15,092 bases of DNA from JBFHRB01 sp041591915 (GTDB lineage: Bacteria > Actinomycetota > Nitriliruptoria > Nitriliruptorales > Nitriliruptoraceae): the NCBI GenBank assembly GCA_041591915.1, contig JBFHRB010000053.1, positions 1-15,092 on the forward strand. Reading direction: 5' to 3'. Within the stretch, counting starts at the first letter, position 1, and every line of letters starts with the position of its first letter. Position numbers and translations under genes: made by a program. Below are positions 1 to 7,839 of this stretch, piece after piece. The notes beneath the pieces were generated by a model that was not told where the DNA came from, did not search any database, and was given only the letters and a program-made list of their open reading frames with translations.

Positions 1-57
1 GTGCGGTTGATCGGCCACGTCGGGCCGGCGCGGAGTGTACCGGTGGGGCCCGGGCGG

Positions 58-86
58 CCCGGGGTCGCGCGCGCTCGCGACCCGGG
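58..86 (-). terminator. GC-rich hairpin downstream of mfd
   Basis: An 11-bp inverted repeat with one bulged G pairs 58-69 with 76-86 around a six-base loop. It lies about 50 bases past the mfd stop in the direction of mfd transcription. No T-run follows on the minus strand, so it would be a non-canonical terminator or an mRNA 3'-end structure. Some self-complementarity is expected by chance in sequence this GC-rich. Confidence 0.35.
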
Positions 87-93
87 AGCCGGC

Positions 94-166
94 TCAGCGC
101 GTCGGCTTGCCCAGCACCTCGCGCGCGAGGGCAGGTCAGCGCGTCGGCTTGCCCAGTACCTCGCGC
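94..166 (-). repeat. In-frame 42-bp-offset duplication of the mfd 3' end and stop
   Basis: Positions 94-124 and 136-166 match at 30 of 31 positions; the only difference is C115 versus T157. Both copies encode, on the minus strand, the residues REVLGKPTR followed by TGA. The offset of 42 bases is a multiple of three, so read-through of the first stop would add 13 residues (PALAREVLGKPTR) and meet an identical end. The single mismatch is a silent GTA/GTG valine difference. This looks like a local duplication that carried the stop codon with it. Confidence 0.9.
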
Positions 167-3100
167 AGGGTCTTCGCCGTCCAGGCCACGAGGTCGTCGG
201 CGTCGGCCGGGACGGGCACGAGCAGCTCGCGTGTCCCGGACCGCCACTCGGCGTTGCGGCGGTGGTGGCGGTAGAGCCGGACCTGCTGCGACTCGCTGAG
301 GTCGACGGGTCGGACGCGCAGGGTCGTCCGCGGCCTGTTCTTCAGCGTGACCTCCTCGATGCCCCACCTCCGCAGCGCAGCCTTGAGGGCCGCGAGGGAG
401 AGCAGGCGCGTCGCCTGCTCGGGGAGCGGGCCGAAGCGGTCCTCGAGCTCGTCCTTGACCGACTTCACGCCGCCGGCGTCGCGGACGGCCGCGATCTTCT
501 TGTACATGACGAGCCGCTGCTTCTCGTCGGGGATGTAGGTGGCCGGGAGGTTCGCGTCGACCGGCAGCTCGATCTTCAGCTCGGTCTCGGGCGCGACGTG
601 CTCGCCGGTGAGGTCGGCGACCTCCTCCTTGAGGAGCTGGGTGTACATGTCGAACCCGACCGCCGCGACATGGCCCGACTGCTCGGCCCCGACGACGTTG
701 CCGGCGCCGCGGATCTCGAGGTCGCGCAGCGCGATCTGCAGGCCCGATCCGAGGGCGCTGTGCTCGGCGATCGTCTGCAGCCGCTCGTACGCGCCCTCGG
801 TGAGGCGGACGTCGGGCGGGTAGAGGAAGTAGCAGTAGCCGCGCTCGCTCGATCGGCCGACCCGGCCGCGGAGCTGGTGCAGCTGCGCGAGCCCGAGGAG
901 GTCGGCGCGCTCGACGACGAGCGTGTTCGCGTTGGGCACGTCGAGGCCGGCCTCGATGATGGTCGTGCAGACGAGGACGTCGTACTCGCGCTCCCAGAAG
1001 GCCACCATGACCTTCTCGAGCTGGTGCTCGTTCATCTGCCCGTGCGCGACGCCGACGCGGATGCCGGGCACGAGCTCCCGGAGGTGCTCGGCCGCGCGGT
1101 CGATCGTGTCGACCTGGTTGTGGAGGTAGAAGACCTGGCCCTCGCGCAGCAGCTCCCGTCGGATGGCGAGGGCGATGTTGCCCTCGTCGTACTCCTGCAC
1201 GACGGTGACGATCGGCTGGCGGTCCTCGGGCGGGGTCTCGATGACGCTGAGGTCGCGGATGCCGCCCATGGCCATCTCGAGCGTCCGCGGGATCGGCGTG
1301 GCCGTCATCGTCAGGACGTCCACCGAGGTGCGCAGCTCCTTCAGCCGCTCCTTGTGCGTGACGCCGAACCGCTGCTCCTCGTCGACGATGACGAGGCCCA
1401 GGTCGCGGAACGTCACGGACCTCGACAGCAGCGCGTGCGTCCCGATGACGAGCTCGATCGTCCCGGCCGCGATGCCGTCGAGGATCTCGCGCCGCTCCTT
1501 CGGGCTGCTGAACCGGGACAGCACGCGCACGTCGACCGGGAAGCCCGCGAAGCGCTCGCGGAAGGTCTCGTGGTGCTGCTGAGCGAGCAGTGTCGTCGGC
1601 ACGAGGACCGCGACCTGCTTGCCGTCGAAGACGGCCTTGGCCGCGGACCGCACGGCGACCTCGGTCTTGCCGAACCCGACGTCACCGGTCAGGAGCCGGT
1701 CCATCGGCAGCGGTGCCTCCATGTCGCGCTTGATCTCATCGATGACCGTCAGCTGGTCCACGGTCTCGACGTGCTCGAAGGCGTCCTCGAGCTCGCGCTG
1801 CCACGCGCCGTCGGTCGGGAACGAGTGGCCGGGCGAGTGCATGCGTGCCGCGTACAGGCGGATGAGCTCCGCCGCGATCTCCCGGACGTTCTTGCGGACC
1901 CGGTTCTTCGCGCGCTCCCACTCCGCGCCGCCGAGGCGCATGACGCTCGGGGTGTCCCCGCCCTGGTACTTGGCGATCGCGTCGACCTGGTCCGACGGGA
2001 CATAGAGCGCGTCGCCCCTCGCGTACTCGAGCACGACGTAGTCGCGGCTGGCCCGGTCGCCGCCCGGGGCGCGGATCTCGCGCGTGACCATCCCCATGTA
2101 GCGGCCGACACCATGGGTGCGGTGGACGACGGCGTCGCCCTCGCTGAGGTCGAGGACGGTCTCGCCTGCCGCCTTGCGCGTGCCGAGCCGCCGCCCTGCC
2201 CGGCGCTGGCGGCGCGGGCCGAACAGGTCGACCTCGCCGAGGACCGCGAGGTTCAGCTCGTCGGCGATGAACCCGGTGCGCAGCGCCGAGTGGACGACCT
2301 CGCAGCGACCCAGGGCCTGCGTCGTGTCGAGCACCGCATCGCCGAGCGTCGTCGGGACGCCCTCCTGCGTGAGCACCTCGGAGACGCGCGTGGCCGGACC
2401 CATGCCCTGCACGGACACGACCACCCGGCGACCGTCACGCAGGAGCGACTTCACGCGCTCGGCCGCAGCCGTGACGTCGCCGCGGAAGCTGTCGACGGGT
2501 CGGCCGGGAAGGTGCTCACCGCCGAACGGGACGACCTCCCAGAATCGGCCGGGAACGCGATCCACGAGCTCGTCTACCGTCGCGAACCCGAGGTCGTCGG
2601 GGGTGTGGCCCGACATCGTCTCCCACGCGACCTCGAGCAGCACCTCGGCCTCGGCACGGAGCTTGTTCGCCGTCTCGCGCGCCATCTTCGGGTCGAGGAG
2701 CGCGACCCCGGCGCCCTCCGGCAGGAACTCGGCGAGCAGCTTCGGGCGCAGGTGGACGAGGGTGACGAGCGACTCGACGCCCTCGAAGAGGATCCCCTCC
2801 GCGAGCTGCTCGAGCGGTCCGGCGATCGACGGCATCCGCTTCGCCGTCGCGCGGGCGGCCTCGCGCAGGACGTCGTTGACGACGAGCTCGCGCGCAGGGT
2901 CGATGCGCACCGACTCGGTCGGGCCGATCGAGCGCTGGTCAGCGACGGCGAACTCGCGGATCGAGTCGACGTCGTCGCCCCAGAACTCGATGCGGACGGC
3001 GTGGTCCCCAGCGGTCGGGAACACGTCGACGATGCCGCCCCGGACCGCGAACTCGCCGCGCTGCTCCACCTGCGGCGAGCGGGCGTAGCCCAGCTCGACC

Positions 3101-3636
3101 AACTGCTCGATCAGCGCGTCGAAGCCCCGGTCGTAGTGGCGGTCGAAGACCAGCGGCCGACGGTCGGCGAGCTGGGGGTCCATCGGCTGCAGCGCCGCGC
3201 GGACGGGCGCGACGACCGCGAGGAGCGGCTCGTCGTGGTCCTCGGGGTGGACCAGCCGGTCGAGGACCGCGAGGCGGCGACCGACCGTGGCGGGCTCGGG
3301 CGACAGGCGCTCGTGGGGCAGGGTCTCCCAGGACGGGAAGAGCTCGACCCGCCCCTCACCGAGGTAGGCCTCGAGGCCGTCGACGAGGTCGCGGGCGTCC
3401 GAGACCTTCGAGGTGACGATGAGCAACGGTGCCGACCGCTCGGCGAGCAGGCTCAGCAGGTACGGCCGGGCGGCCGGACCTGCGACGAGCTCATCGGCGC
3501 CGCCGAGCTCCTCCTCGAGCTCCTCACGGCCGTGGCGCAGGAGCACGCCGAGCGGCCCGACGGCGAGGCCGGGGTCGACGGCCGCGGCGACATCGTCGCG
3601 CGCGCTCGTCGGCGGGGTGGGGGCGGCGGAGGACAT
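136..3636 (-). CDS. mfd: Transcription-repair coupling factor Mfd
   Basis: This protein is an ATP-driven DNA translocase that removes RNA polymerase stalled at lesions and recruits UvrA/UvrB for nucleotide excision repair. At 1166 residues it has normal family length. The N-terminal third has the UvrB-like region (about 60-170, including LFPSWETLPHERLSP). An RNA-polymerase-interaction region follows at about 500-570 (EGDAVVHRTHGVGRYMGM). The RecG-like motor has Walker A GDVGFGKTE near 650, the DEEQ box in VIVDEEQRFGV near 750 and motif VI QLRGRVGRS near 922. The TRCF C-terminal domain completes it. The ATG at 3636 is the only evident start, but no good Shine-Dalgarno precedes it. It lies 55 bp after pth on the same strand and is probably co-transcribed with it. 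The last codons and stop are duplicated just downstream. Identification is secure. Confidence 0.97.
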   Translation of the reverse strand: MSSAAPTPPTSARDDVAAAVDPGLAVGPLGVLLRHGREELEEELGGADELVAGPAARPYLLSLLAERSAPLLIVTSKVSDARDLVDGLEAYLGEGRVELFPSWETLPHERLSPEPATVGRRLAVLDRLVHPEDHDEPLLAVVAPVRAALQPMDPQLADRRPLVFDRHYDRGFDALIEQLVELGYARSPQVEQRGEFAVRGGIVDVFPTAGDHAVRIEFWGDDVDSIREFAVADQRSIGPTESVRIDPARELVVNDVLREAARATAKRMPSIAGPLEQLAEGILFEGVESLVTLVHLRPKLLAEFLPEGAGVALLDPKMARETANKLRAEAEVLLEVAWETMSGHTPDDLGFATVDELVDRVPGRFWEVVPFGGEHLPGRPVDSFRGDVTAAAERVKSLLRDGRRVVVSVQGMGPATRVSEVLTQEGVPTTLGDAVLDTTQALGRCEVVHSALRTGFIADELNLAVLGEVDLFGPRRQRRAGRRLGTRKAAGETVLDLSEGDAVVHRTHGVGRYMGMVTREIRAPGGDRASRDYVVLEYARGDALYVPSDQVDAIAKYQGGDTPSVMRLGGAEWERAKNRVRKNVREIAAELIRLYAARMHSPGHSFPTDGAWQRELEDAFEHVETVDQLTVIDEIKRDMEAPLPMDRLLTGDVGFGKTEVAVRSAAKAVFDGKQVAVLVPTTLLAQQHHETFRERFAGFPVDVRVLSRFSSPKERREILDGIAAGTIELVIGTHALLSRSVTFRDLGLVIVDEEQRFGVTHKERLKELRTSVDVLTMTATPIPRTLEMAMGGIRDLSVIETPPEDRQPIVTVVQEYDEGNIALAIRRELLREGQVFYLHNQVDTIDRAAEHLRELVPGIRVGVAHGQMNEHQLEKVMVAFWEREYDVLVCTTIIEAGLDVPNANTLVVERADLLGLAQLHQLRGRVGRSSERGYCYFLYPPDVRLTEGAYERLQTIAEHSALGSGLQIALRDLEIRGAGNVVGAEQSGHVAAVGFDMYTQLLKEEVADLTGEHVAPETELKIELPVDANLPATYIPDEKQRLVMYKKIAAVRDAGGVKSVKDELEDRFGPLPEQATRLLSLAALKAALRRWGIEEVTLKNRPRTTLRVRPVDLSESQQVRLYRHHRRNAEWRSGTRELLVPVPADADDLVAWTAKTLREVLGKPTR

Positions 3637-3677
3637 GGGCAGCGGAGGGTAGGACGCGCTAGCGGGACCCGAACCTG

Positions 3678-3691
3678 CCCGCCCGGGCGGG
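3678..3691. other. Perfect 14-bp palindrome between pth and mfd
   Basis: CCCGCCCGGGCGGG is fully self-complementary and directly abuts the pth stop codon. As RNA it could fold a five-base-pair stem with a four-base loop. With no T-run and only 41 bases to the mfd start, it is more likely a weak mRNA structure than an efficient terminator. Confidence 0.3.
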
Positions 3692-4267
3692 TCAGCGGTT
3701 GAAGCGGTTCTGGGTCTCGTCGAGGCCGTGCCGCATCAGGTGCTCGCAGGCGTCCGCGGCCTCCTCGACGGTGACGTCGACGACCTCGCGGTCCTTGGGC
3801 TGGAACTTCCGCAGGACGTAGTCGGCGGCCGGCTGGCGCCCCGGCGGGCGACCGATGCCGATGCGGACGCGCAGGTACTCGCGGCTGCCGAGCCGACGGT
3901 CGAGGTCGCGCAGGCCGTTGTGGCCGCCGTGGCCGCCACCGCGCTTGACGCGGAGCTGGCCGACCTCGAGGTCGAGGTCGTCGTGGATGACGATGAGCCG
4001 CTCCATCGGCACCTTGAGCCAGGCCGCGGCCTGCTGGACCGGGCCGCCCGACTCGTTCATGTACGACATCGGGACGGCGACCGTTGCGCGCTCGTCGGCC
4101 ACGCGGATGTCGGCGGTCTGACAACGGATGCGCTTGTTCGCGCCGAGGTCGACGTGGCTGCGGGCCGCGAGCACCCGGACGGTGTCCGCGCCGATGTTGT
4201 GGCGCGTGCCGCCGTACTCGCCCTCAGGGTTGCCGAGGCCGACGATCAACCAGCGATCGTCGGCCAT
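3692..4267 (-). CDS. pth: Peptidyl-tRNA hydrolase
   Basis: The enzyme cleaves the ester bond of peptidyl-tRNAs released from stalled ribosomes, recycling tRNA in the cytoplasm. The 191-residue length is normal for the bacterial Pth family. It opens with WLIVGLGNP (Asn13) and has the catalytic His23 in GTRHNIG. Substrate-binding residues lie in MSYMNESGG (Asn near 71), in IHDDLDL (the Asp that activates the His, near 96) and in GGHGGHNGLRDLD (Asn near 117). The ATG at 4267 is preceded by a GGAGGGA ribosome-binding site (4275-4281) at seven bases. It lies 65 bp downstream of rplY and 55 bp upstream of mfd on the same strand; rplY-pth-mfd adjacency is common in Actinobacteria and fits one operon. 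Confidence 0.97.
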   Translation of the reverse strand: MADDRWLIVGLGNPEGEYGGTRHNIGADTVRVLAARSHVDLGANKRIRCQTADIRVADERATVAVPMSYMNESGGPVQQAAAWLKVPMERLIVIHDDLDLEVGQLRVKRGGGHGGHNGLRDLDRRLGSREYLRVRIGIGRPPGRQPAADYVLRKFQPKDREVVDVTVEEAADACEHLMRHGLDETQNRFNR

Positions 4268-4332
4268 GTCGGGGTCCCTCCGGACGAGGAGGTCGCGTAG
4301 GCGGTCGAGGAGTGCGGCGGGCAGGCGCCGAC

Positions 4333-5004
4333 CTACTCGTCGCCACCCTCGTCTGCGGACTCCGCCTCGCCCTCGGCCTCGCCCTCCTCGGCGGCAGCCG
4401 CGGCTTCGACGCCCTCTTCCACCTCTTCCTCCTCGGTCTCCTCGAGCTCGAGGGACGGCGCGGAGATGGTGACGACGGTGCGCTCGGGGTCGATGTCGAG
4501 CGTGACGCCCTCGGGCAGGGCGACGGCCTCGGCGTGGATCGTGTCACCGATGGTCAGCCCGGTGACGTCGATCGTGATCGAGTCCGGCACGAGCAGCGGC
4601 TTGCAGATGACCGGTACCGCGGTCAGCGCAACGGTGACGACGCCGGGCTTGACCGACTCGTCGCCGACCGTGAGGACCGGGACCTCGACGTTCACGTCGG
4701 TGTCGACGTCGATCCGGATGAAGTCGATGTGGAGGTAGTCACCACGCACCGGGTGGCGCTGGACCTCCTGCGGCATGGCGAGCTGCTCGACGTCGCCGGC
4801 CTTCAGGCGGATCAGCACGTTCATGCCGGCCGGCGTGTGGAGGGCGTGGTACAGCGCGACCGAGTCGACGTGCAGCGAGCGCGTCGGGCGGTCGAGGCCG
4901 TAGATCGTGGCGGGCACGCGGCCCTCGCGCCGCAGGCGGCCGGCGACGCTCTTGCCGGTCTCCTCGCGAACGGCTGCGTCGAGCGTGATCTGGTCTGATG
5001 CCAT
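4333..5004 (-). CDS. rplY: 50S ribosomal protein L25, general stress protein CTC type
   Basis: This is the 5S-rRNA-binding protein of the large subunit in its two-domain CTC form. Residues 1 to about 95 form the L25 domain (ITLDAAVREETGKSVAGRLRR). The TL5-type beta domain follows to about 190 (HIDFIRIDVDTDVNVEVPV and LTIGDTIHAEAVALPEGV). The last 30 or so residues form a Glu/Ala-rich acidic tail, typical of long actinobacterial CTC proteins. The 223-residue length fits that subgroup rather than the 94-residue E. coli L25. The ATG at 5004 has a GAGGAG ribosome-binding site (5013-5018) eight bases upstream. A 173-bp gap containing a probable terminator separates it from prs, so it probably has its own promoter, although I cannot pick one out. 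Confidence 0.95.
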   Translation of the reverse strand: MASDQITLDAAVREETGKSVAGRLRREGRVPATIYGLDRPTRSLHVDSVALYHALHTPAGMNVLIRLKAGDVEQLAMPQEVQRHPVRGDYLHIDFIRIDVDTDVNVEVPVLTVGDESVKPGVVTVALTAVPVICKPLLVPDSITIDVTGLTIGDTIHAEAVALPEGVTLDIDPERTVVTISAPSLELEETEEEEVEEGVEAAAAAEEGEAEGEAESADEGGDE

Positions 5005-5108
5005 GGCTCTGGCTCCTCGGTGGGCGCACCACCGGTACGTGCGTCAGGTGTTGGGGGTGTCGGGCCGTGAGGTGTGAGGCAGAGGTGTGCGCCACGGGGC
5101 CACAACGA

Positions 5109-5128
5109 CGGCCCGCCAGAGCGGGCCG
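5109..5128 (-). terminator. Probable terminator after prs
   Basis: A perfect 8-bp stem (5109-5116 with 5121-5128) closes a four-base loop 50 bases past the prs stop. On the minus strand it is followed by TCGTTGTGG, a modest T-rich stretch in an otherwise GC-saturated region. It is well placed to separate prs from rplY. The rest of the 173-bp gap shows only short direct repeats (two copies of GAGGTGTG) and no clear promoter. Confidence 0.5.
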
Positions 5129-5177
5129 GTCGCGGGAGTGTACGGAGCCGCGCGCGGTGGCGGCAACCGAAGGTGCG

Positions 5178-6146
5178 TCAGGCGTTCTCGCCGCGGAAGA
5201 TCTCCGAGACGGACTCGTCCTCGAAGACCGCGCGGAACGCCGTGGCGATGATCGGCGCGATCGACAGGATCTCGTACTTCTCGAGGCGCTTGTCGGGCGG
5301 GATCGGCAGGGTGTTGGTGAGCACGACCCGGTCGATCCTCGACGCCGCGAGGCGCTCGTGCGCCGGGTCGCTGAGCACGGCGTGGGTCGCGCAGGCGATA
5401 ACGCGCTCAGCGCCACGTTCCAGCAGCAGGTCGGCCGCGCCGGTGATCGTGCCCGCCGTGTCGATCATGTCGTCCACGAGGATGCAGGTCTTGCCGTCGA
5501 CCTCACCGATGACCTCGAGCGTCTCGGAGACGTTGTGCTTCGACGGGTCACGCCGCTTGTGCAGGATCGCGATCGGTGCGTCGAGGTGGCCGGCGAACTT
5601 CTCCGTCAGGCGCACGCGGCCCGCGTCCGGTGACACGATCACGCGGTTCCCGGGCACGTTCTCACGGATCCACTGCTCGAGCAGCGGCAGGGCCGTGAGG
5701 TGGTCGAACGGCTTGGCGAAGAAGCCCTGGATCTGGCCGGTGTGCAGGTCCACGGACATCACGCGGTCGGCGCCGGCTGCCTGGTACAGGTCCCCCATCA
5801 GGCGAGCGGCGATCGGCTCGCGCGCGAGGGTCTTCTTGTCCGAGCGCGAGTACCCGTAGTACGGAACGACCGCGACGATCCGCTTGGCGGAGGCCCGCCT
5901 CAGCGCGTCGATCATGAGCAGCTGCTCCATGATGTGCGCGTTGATCGGCTCGACGTGTGACTGGATCACGAACGCATCCGCACCGCGGACGGATTCGAGG
6001 TACCGCACGTAGCGCTCGCCGTTGGCGAACCGCGAGAGCTTGACCTCACCGAGGCGCATGCCGAGGTGGTCGGCCACCTCCTTCGCGAGCTCGGGATACG
6101 ACGACCCCGCGAAGATCATCATGCGCTTCTTGGTGACGACCTCCAT
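5178..6146 (-). CDS. prs: Ribose-phosphate pyrophosphokinase
   Basis: The enzyme makes 5-phosphoribosyl-1-pyrophosphate from ribose 5-phosphate and ATP, feeding purine, pyrimidine, NAD, His and Trp synthesis. The 322 residues are typical of class I enzymes. Visible motifs are FANGERYVR and FVIQSHVEPINAHIMEQLL near the N terminus, YGYSRSDKK, the Mg/ATP region VDLHTGQIQGFF, VSPDAGRVR and the PRPP-binding loop LVDDMIDTAGT. I start at ATG 6146 (MEVVTKKRMM), with GAGGGG at 6150-6155 close upstream. The frame stays open to 6269, but that extension would overlap glmU and shows no family similarity. A TACGCT hexamer (6195-6200, minus strand) could be a -10 element, but no convincing -35 goes with it. 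The glmU-prs order is the usual actinobacterial one. Confidence 0.96.
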   Translation of the reverse strand: MEVVTKKRMMIFAGSSYPELAKEVADHLGMRLGEVKLSRFANGERYVRYLESVRGADAFVIQSHVEPINAHIMEQLLMIDALRRASAKRIVAVVPYYGYSRSDKKTLAREPIAARLMGDLYQAAGADRVMSVDLHTGQIQGFFAKPFDHLTALPLLEQWIRENVPGNRVIVSPDAGRVRLTEKFAGHLDAPIAILHKRRDPSKHNVSETLEVIGEVDGKTCILVDDMIDTAGTITGAADLLLERGAERVIACATHAVLSDPAHERLAASRIDRVVLTNTLPIPPDKRLEKYEILSIAPIIATAFRAVFEDESVSEIFRGENA

Positions 6147-6246
6147 CGTCCCCTCGACTGTCTGACTGCAGTGGATGCGCCCCGAACCCGGACCAGCGTA
6201 GCGGTCGGCGGCCTGCCCCCAGGTCGGCAGCGGAGCGTGGTTCCCG

Positions 6247-7638
6247 TCAGGCCTTGCCGTGGCGCTCACGACGCCGGCGGGCCCAGTCCTCGATGATCGC
6301 CTGGTCGTTGCGTTCGAGCGCGAGGGCGTCCGGCGGGACGTCGCCGGTGATCGCCGACGCCGCCCCCGTCACCGCACCGGCGCCGATGTTGACTGGCGCC
6401 ACGAGCATCGTGTCGGACCCGATGAACGCGCCATCGCCGATCGTCGTCTCGTGCTTGTCGAACCCGTCGTAGTTGCACGTGATGGTGCCTGCCCCGACGT
6501 TGGCGTCGCGGCCGATCGTCGCATCGCCGATGTAGCTGAGGTGGGGCACCTTGCTCCCCTCCCCCACGTGGGTCTGCTTCATCTCGACGAAGCCGCCGGC
6601 CTTGGCGCCCCGCTCGAGCCGGGTTCCCGGGCGGAGGTAGGTGAAGGGGCCGACGTTCGCCTCGGGACCGATCGAGGCGCCCTGGCACACGGCGTAGCGG
6701 ACGAGCGCGCCGTCCTCCACGATCGTGTCGACCAGGTGGCTGTGCGGACCGACCGTCGCCTCGGCGCCGACGGTCGTGTCTCCCTGCAGGATCGTGCCGG
6801 GGAGCAGCACGGTGTCGCGACCGACGGCGACACCGACGTCGACGTACGTCGTGGCGGGATCCATGATCGTGACGCCCGACCGCATCAGGTCGTCGAGGAC
6901 CCGGCGCCGCAGGACGGTGGCGGCGTCAGCCAGCTGGCCGCGGTCGTTGATGCCGGCGACCTCGCCCTCCGGGGCGATCACGCCCTCGACGCGATGCCCG
7001 TCGCGGACCAGGATCTCGACGACGTCGGTGAGGTAGAGCTCGCCCTGCGCGTTGTCCGTGTCGAGCTCGGTCAGGGCGCTCGCCAGGAGCTCCCGAGCGA
7101 AGAGGTAGATGCCCGCGTTGACCTCGTCGACCTCACGCTCGGCGTCATCCGCGTCCTTGTGCTCGACGATGCGGATGACGTGGCCGTCCTGGCGGATGAT
7201 CCGCCCGTACCCGGTCGGGTCGGCGACGCGCGCTGACAAGAGGATCGACGCGGCCTCGGCGTCGGCATCGAGCAGCTCGCCGATCGTGTCCGGGCGCAGC
7301 AGGGGCACGTCGCCCGGCAACACGACGACCCGGCGGATGCCCGCCGCGAGGGCGGGCATCGCCATCTGGGCGGCGTGGCCGGTGCCGAGCTGCTCCGCCT
7401 GGAGCGCGAAGGCGAGGCCGGGTACGCCGTGGCGGCGCGCCTCCTCCTCGACGTCGTCCGCCTGGTGGCCGACCACGACGATGACCTGGCCGAGGCCAAG
7501 GGGTGCGAGGGCCGTGAGGATGTGCCCGAGGATCGAGCGCCCACAGGCCCGGTGCAGCACCTTGGCGAGATCGGACCTGAAGCGCGTGCCGAGGCCAGCG
7601 GCGAGCACGACGGCGGCGACGTCGGAGCGGTCGGTCAC
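6247..7638 (-). CDS. glmU: Bifunctional GlmU: glucosamine-1-phosphate acetyltransferase / GlcNAc-1-phosphate uridylyltransferase
   Basis: It acetylates glucosamine 1-phosphate and then couples the product to UTP, giving UDP-GlcNAc for peptidoglycan. The N-terminal nucleotidyltransferase begins VVLAAGLGTRFRSDLAKVLH; the usual Pro of PKVLH is Ala here. Other motifs are QLGTGHA, LPGDVPLL, EVNAGIYLF and GINDRGQLA. From about residue 250 comes the left-handed beta-helix acetyltransferase (GPFTYLRPGT, GGFVEMKQTH, GAGTITCNYDGFDKHETTIGD, IGSDTMLVAP). The GTG start at 7638 has GGGGAGG (7644-7650) five bases upstream and gives 463 residues, normal for the family. The frame extends upstream, but only by translating the tRNA gene. 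It lies 56 bp after tRNA-Gln and is probably co-transcribed. Confidence 0.96.
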   Translation of the reverse strand: MTDRSDVAAVVLAAGLGTRFRSDLAKVLHRACGRSILGHILTALAPLGLGQVIVVVGHQADDVEEEARRHGVPGLAFALQAEQLGTGHAAQMAMPALAAGIRRVVVLPGDVPLLRPDTIGELLDADAEAASILLSARVADPTGYGRIIRQDGHVIRIVEHKDADDAEREVDEVNAGIYLFARELLASALTELDTDNAQGELYLTDVVEILVRDGHRVEGVIAPEGEVAGINDRGQLADAATVLRRRVLDDLMRSGVTIMDPATTYVDVGVAVGRDTVLLPGTILQGDTTVGAEATVGPHSHLVDTIVEDGALVRYAVCQGASIGPEANVGPFTYLRPGTRLERGAKAGGFVEMKQTHVGEGSKVPHLSYIGDATIGRDANVGAGTITCNYDGFDKHETTIGDGAFIGSDTMLVAPVNIGAGAVTGAASAITGDVPPDALALERNDQAIIEDWARRRRERHGKA

Positions 7639-7694
7639 GGGGTCCTCCCCGGGCGTGGTGGTCTCGGTCGGCTGAGGCTGGCGCGTCAGCTCGG

Positions 7695-7769
7695 TGGCTG
7701 GGGGGCAGGGGATCGAACCCTGAATACCGACTCCAAAGGACGGCGTGTTGCCAGTTACACCACCCCCCA
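7695..7769 (-). tRNA. tRNA-Gln (anticodon TTG), CCA encoded
   Basis: The minus strand folds into a 75-nt cloverleaf. The acceptor TGGGGGG pairs with CCCCCCA, keeping the U1-A72 pair and G73 discriminator that are Gln identity elements, and the 3' CCA is encoded at 7695-7697. The D stem is GTGT/ACAC and the T arm is CAGGG-TTCGATC-CCCTG. The anticodon loop CTTTGGA places TTG at 34-36, reading CAA and CAG. The anticodon stem CCGTC/GTCGG has four pairs and one U-U opposition at the 30-40 position. A Gln tRNA beside glmU is a conserved actinobacterial arrangement. Confidence 0.95.
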
Positions 7770-7781
7770 ATCGGACGAGGA

Positions 7782-7839
7782 CCGCCCGAGGGCGGCACCC
7801 GCGTCCCGGTCAGCGAGCCTACCGATGGGCGTTGCGCCC
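7782..7839 (-). other. Two small hairpins between ispE and tRNA-Gln
   Basis: GGGCG-TTG-CGCCC (7827-7839) overlaps the ispE stop codon, and the dyad CCGCCC-GA-GGGCGG (7782-7795) lies just before the tRNA. Neither is followed by T-rich sequence. They may end ispE transcription weakly or guide cleavage of a joint ispE-tRNA transcript. TAGGCT (7816-7821, minus strand) resembles a -10 element for the tRNA, but I see no matching -35. Confidence 0.25.

Noticed and set aside
1..3702. Plus-strand open frame of 1233 codons opposite mfd
   Set aside because: The minus strand encodes a full-length, motif-complete Mfd. The antisense frame is Arg/Asp/Leu/Val-rich without recognisable domains, as expected from GC-biased codons read backwards.
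5039..5187. 13 of 14 bases shared between the prs 3' end (5174-5187) and the rplY leader (5039-5052), a possible third gene-end duplication
   Set aside because: The match is short, stops sharply on both sides and lies 135 bases away; too weak to count alongside the two clear cases.
6147..6269. Upstream extension of prs by 41 residues
   Set aside because: It overlaps the end of glmU, has no family similarity and lacks a better ribosome site than ATG 6146.
7639..7770. Upstream extension of glmU
   Set aside because: It translates the tRNA-Gln gene; GTG 7638 has a strong ribosome site and gives normal family length.
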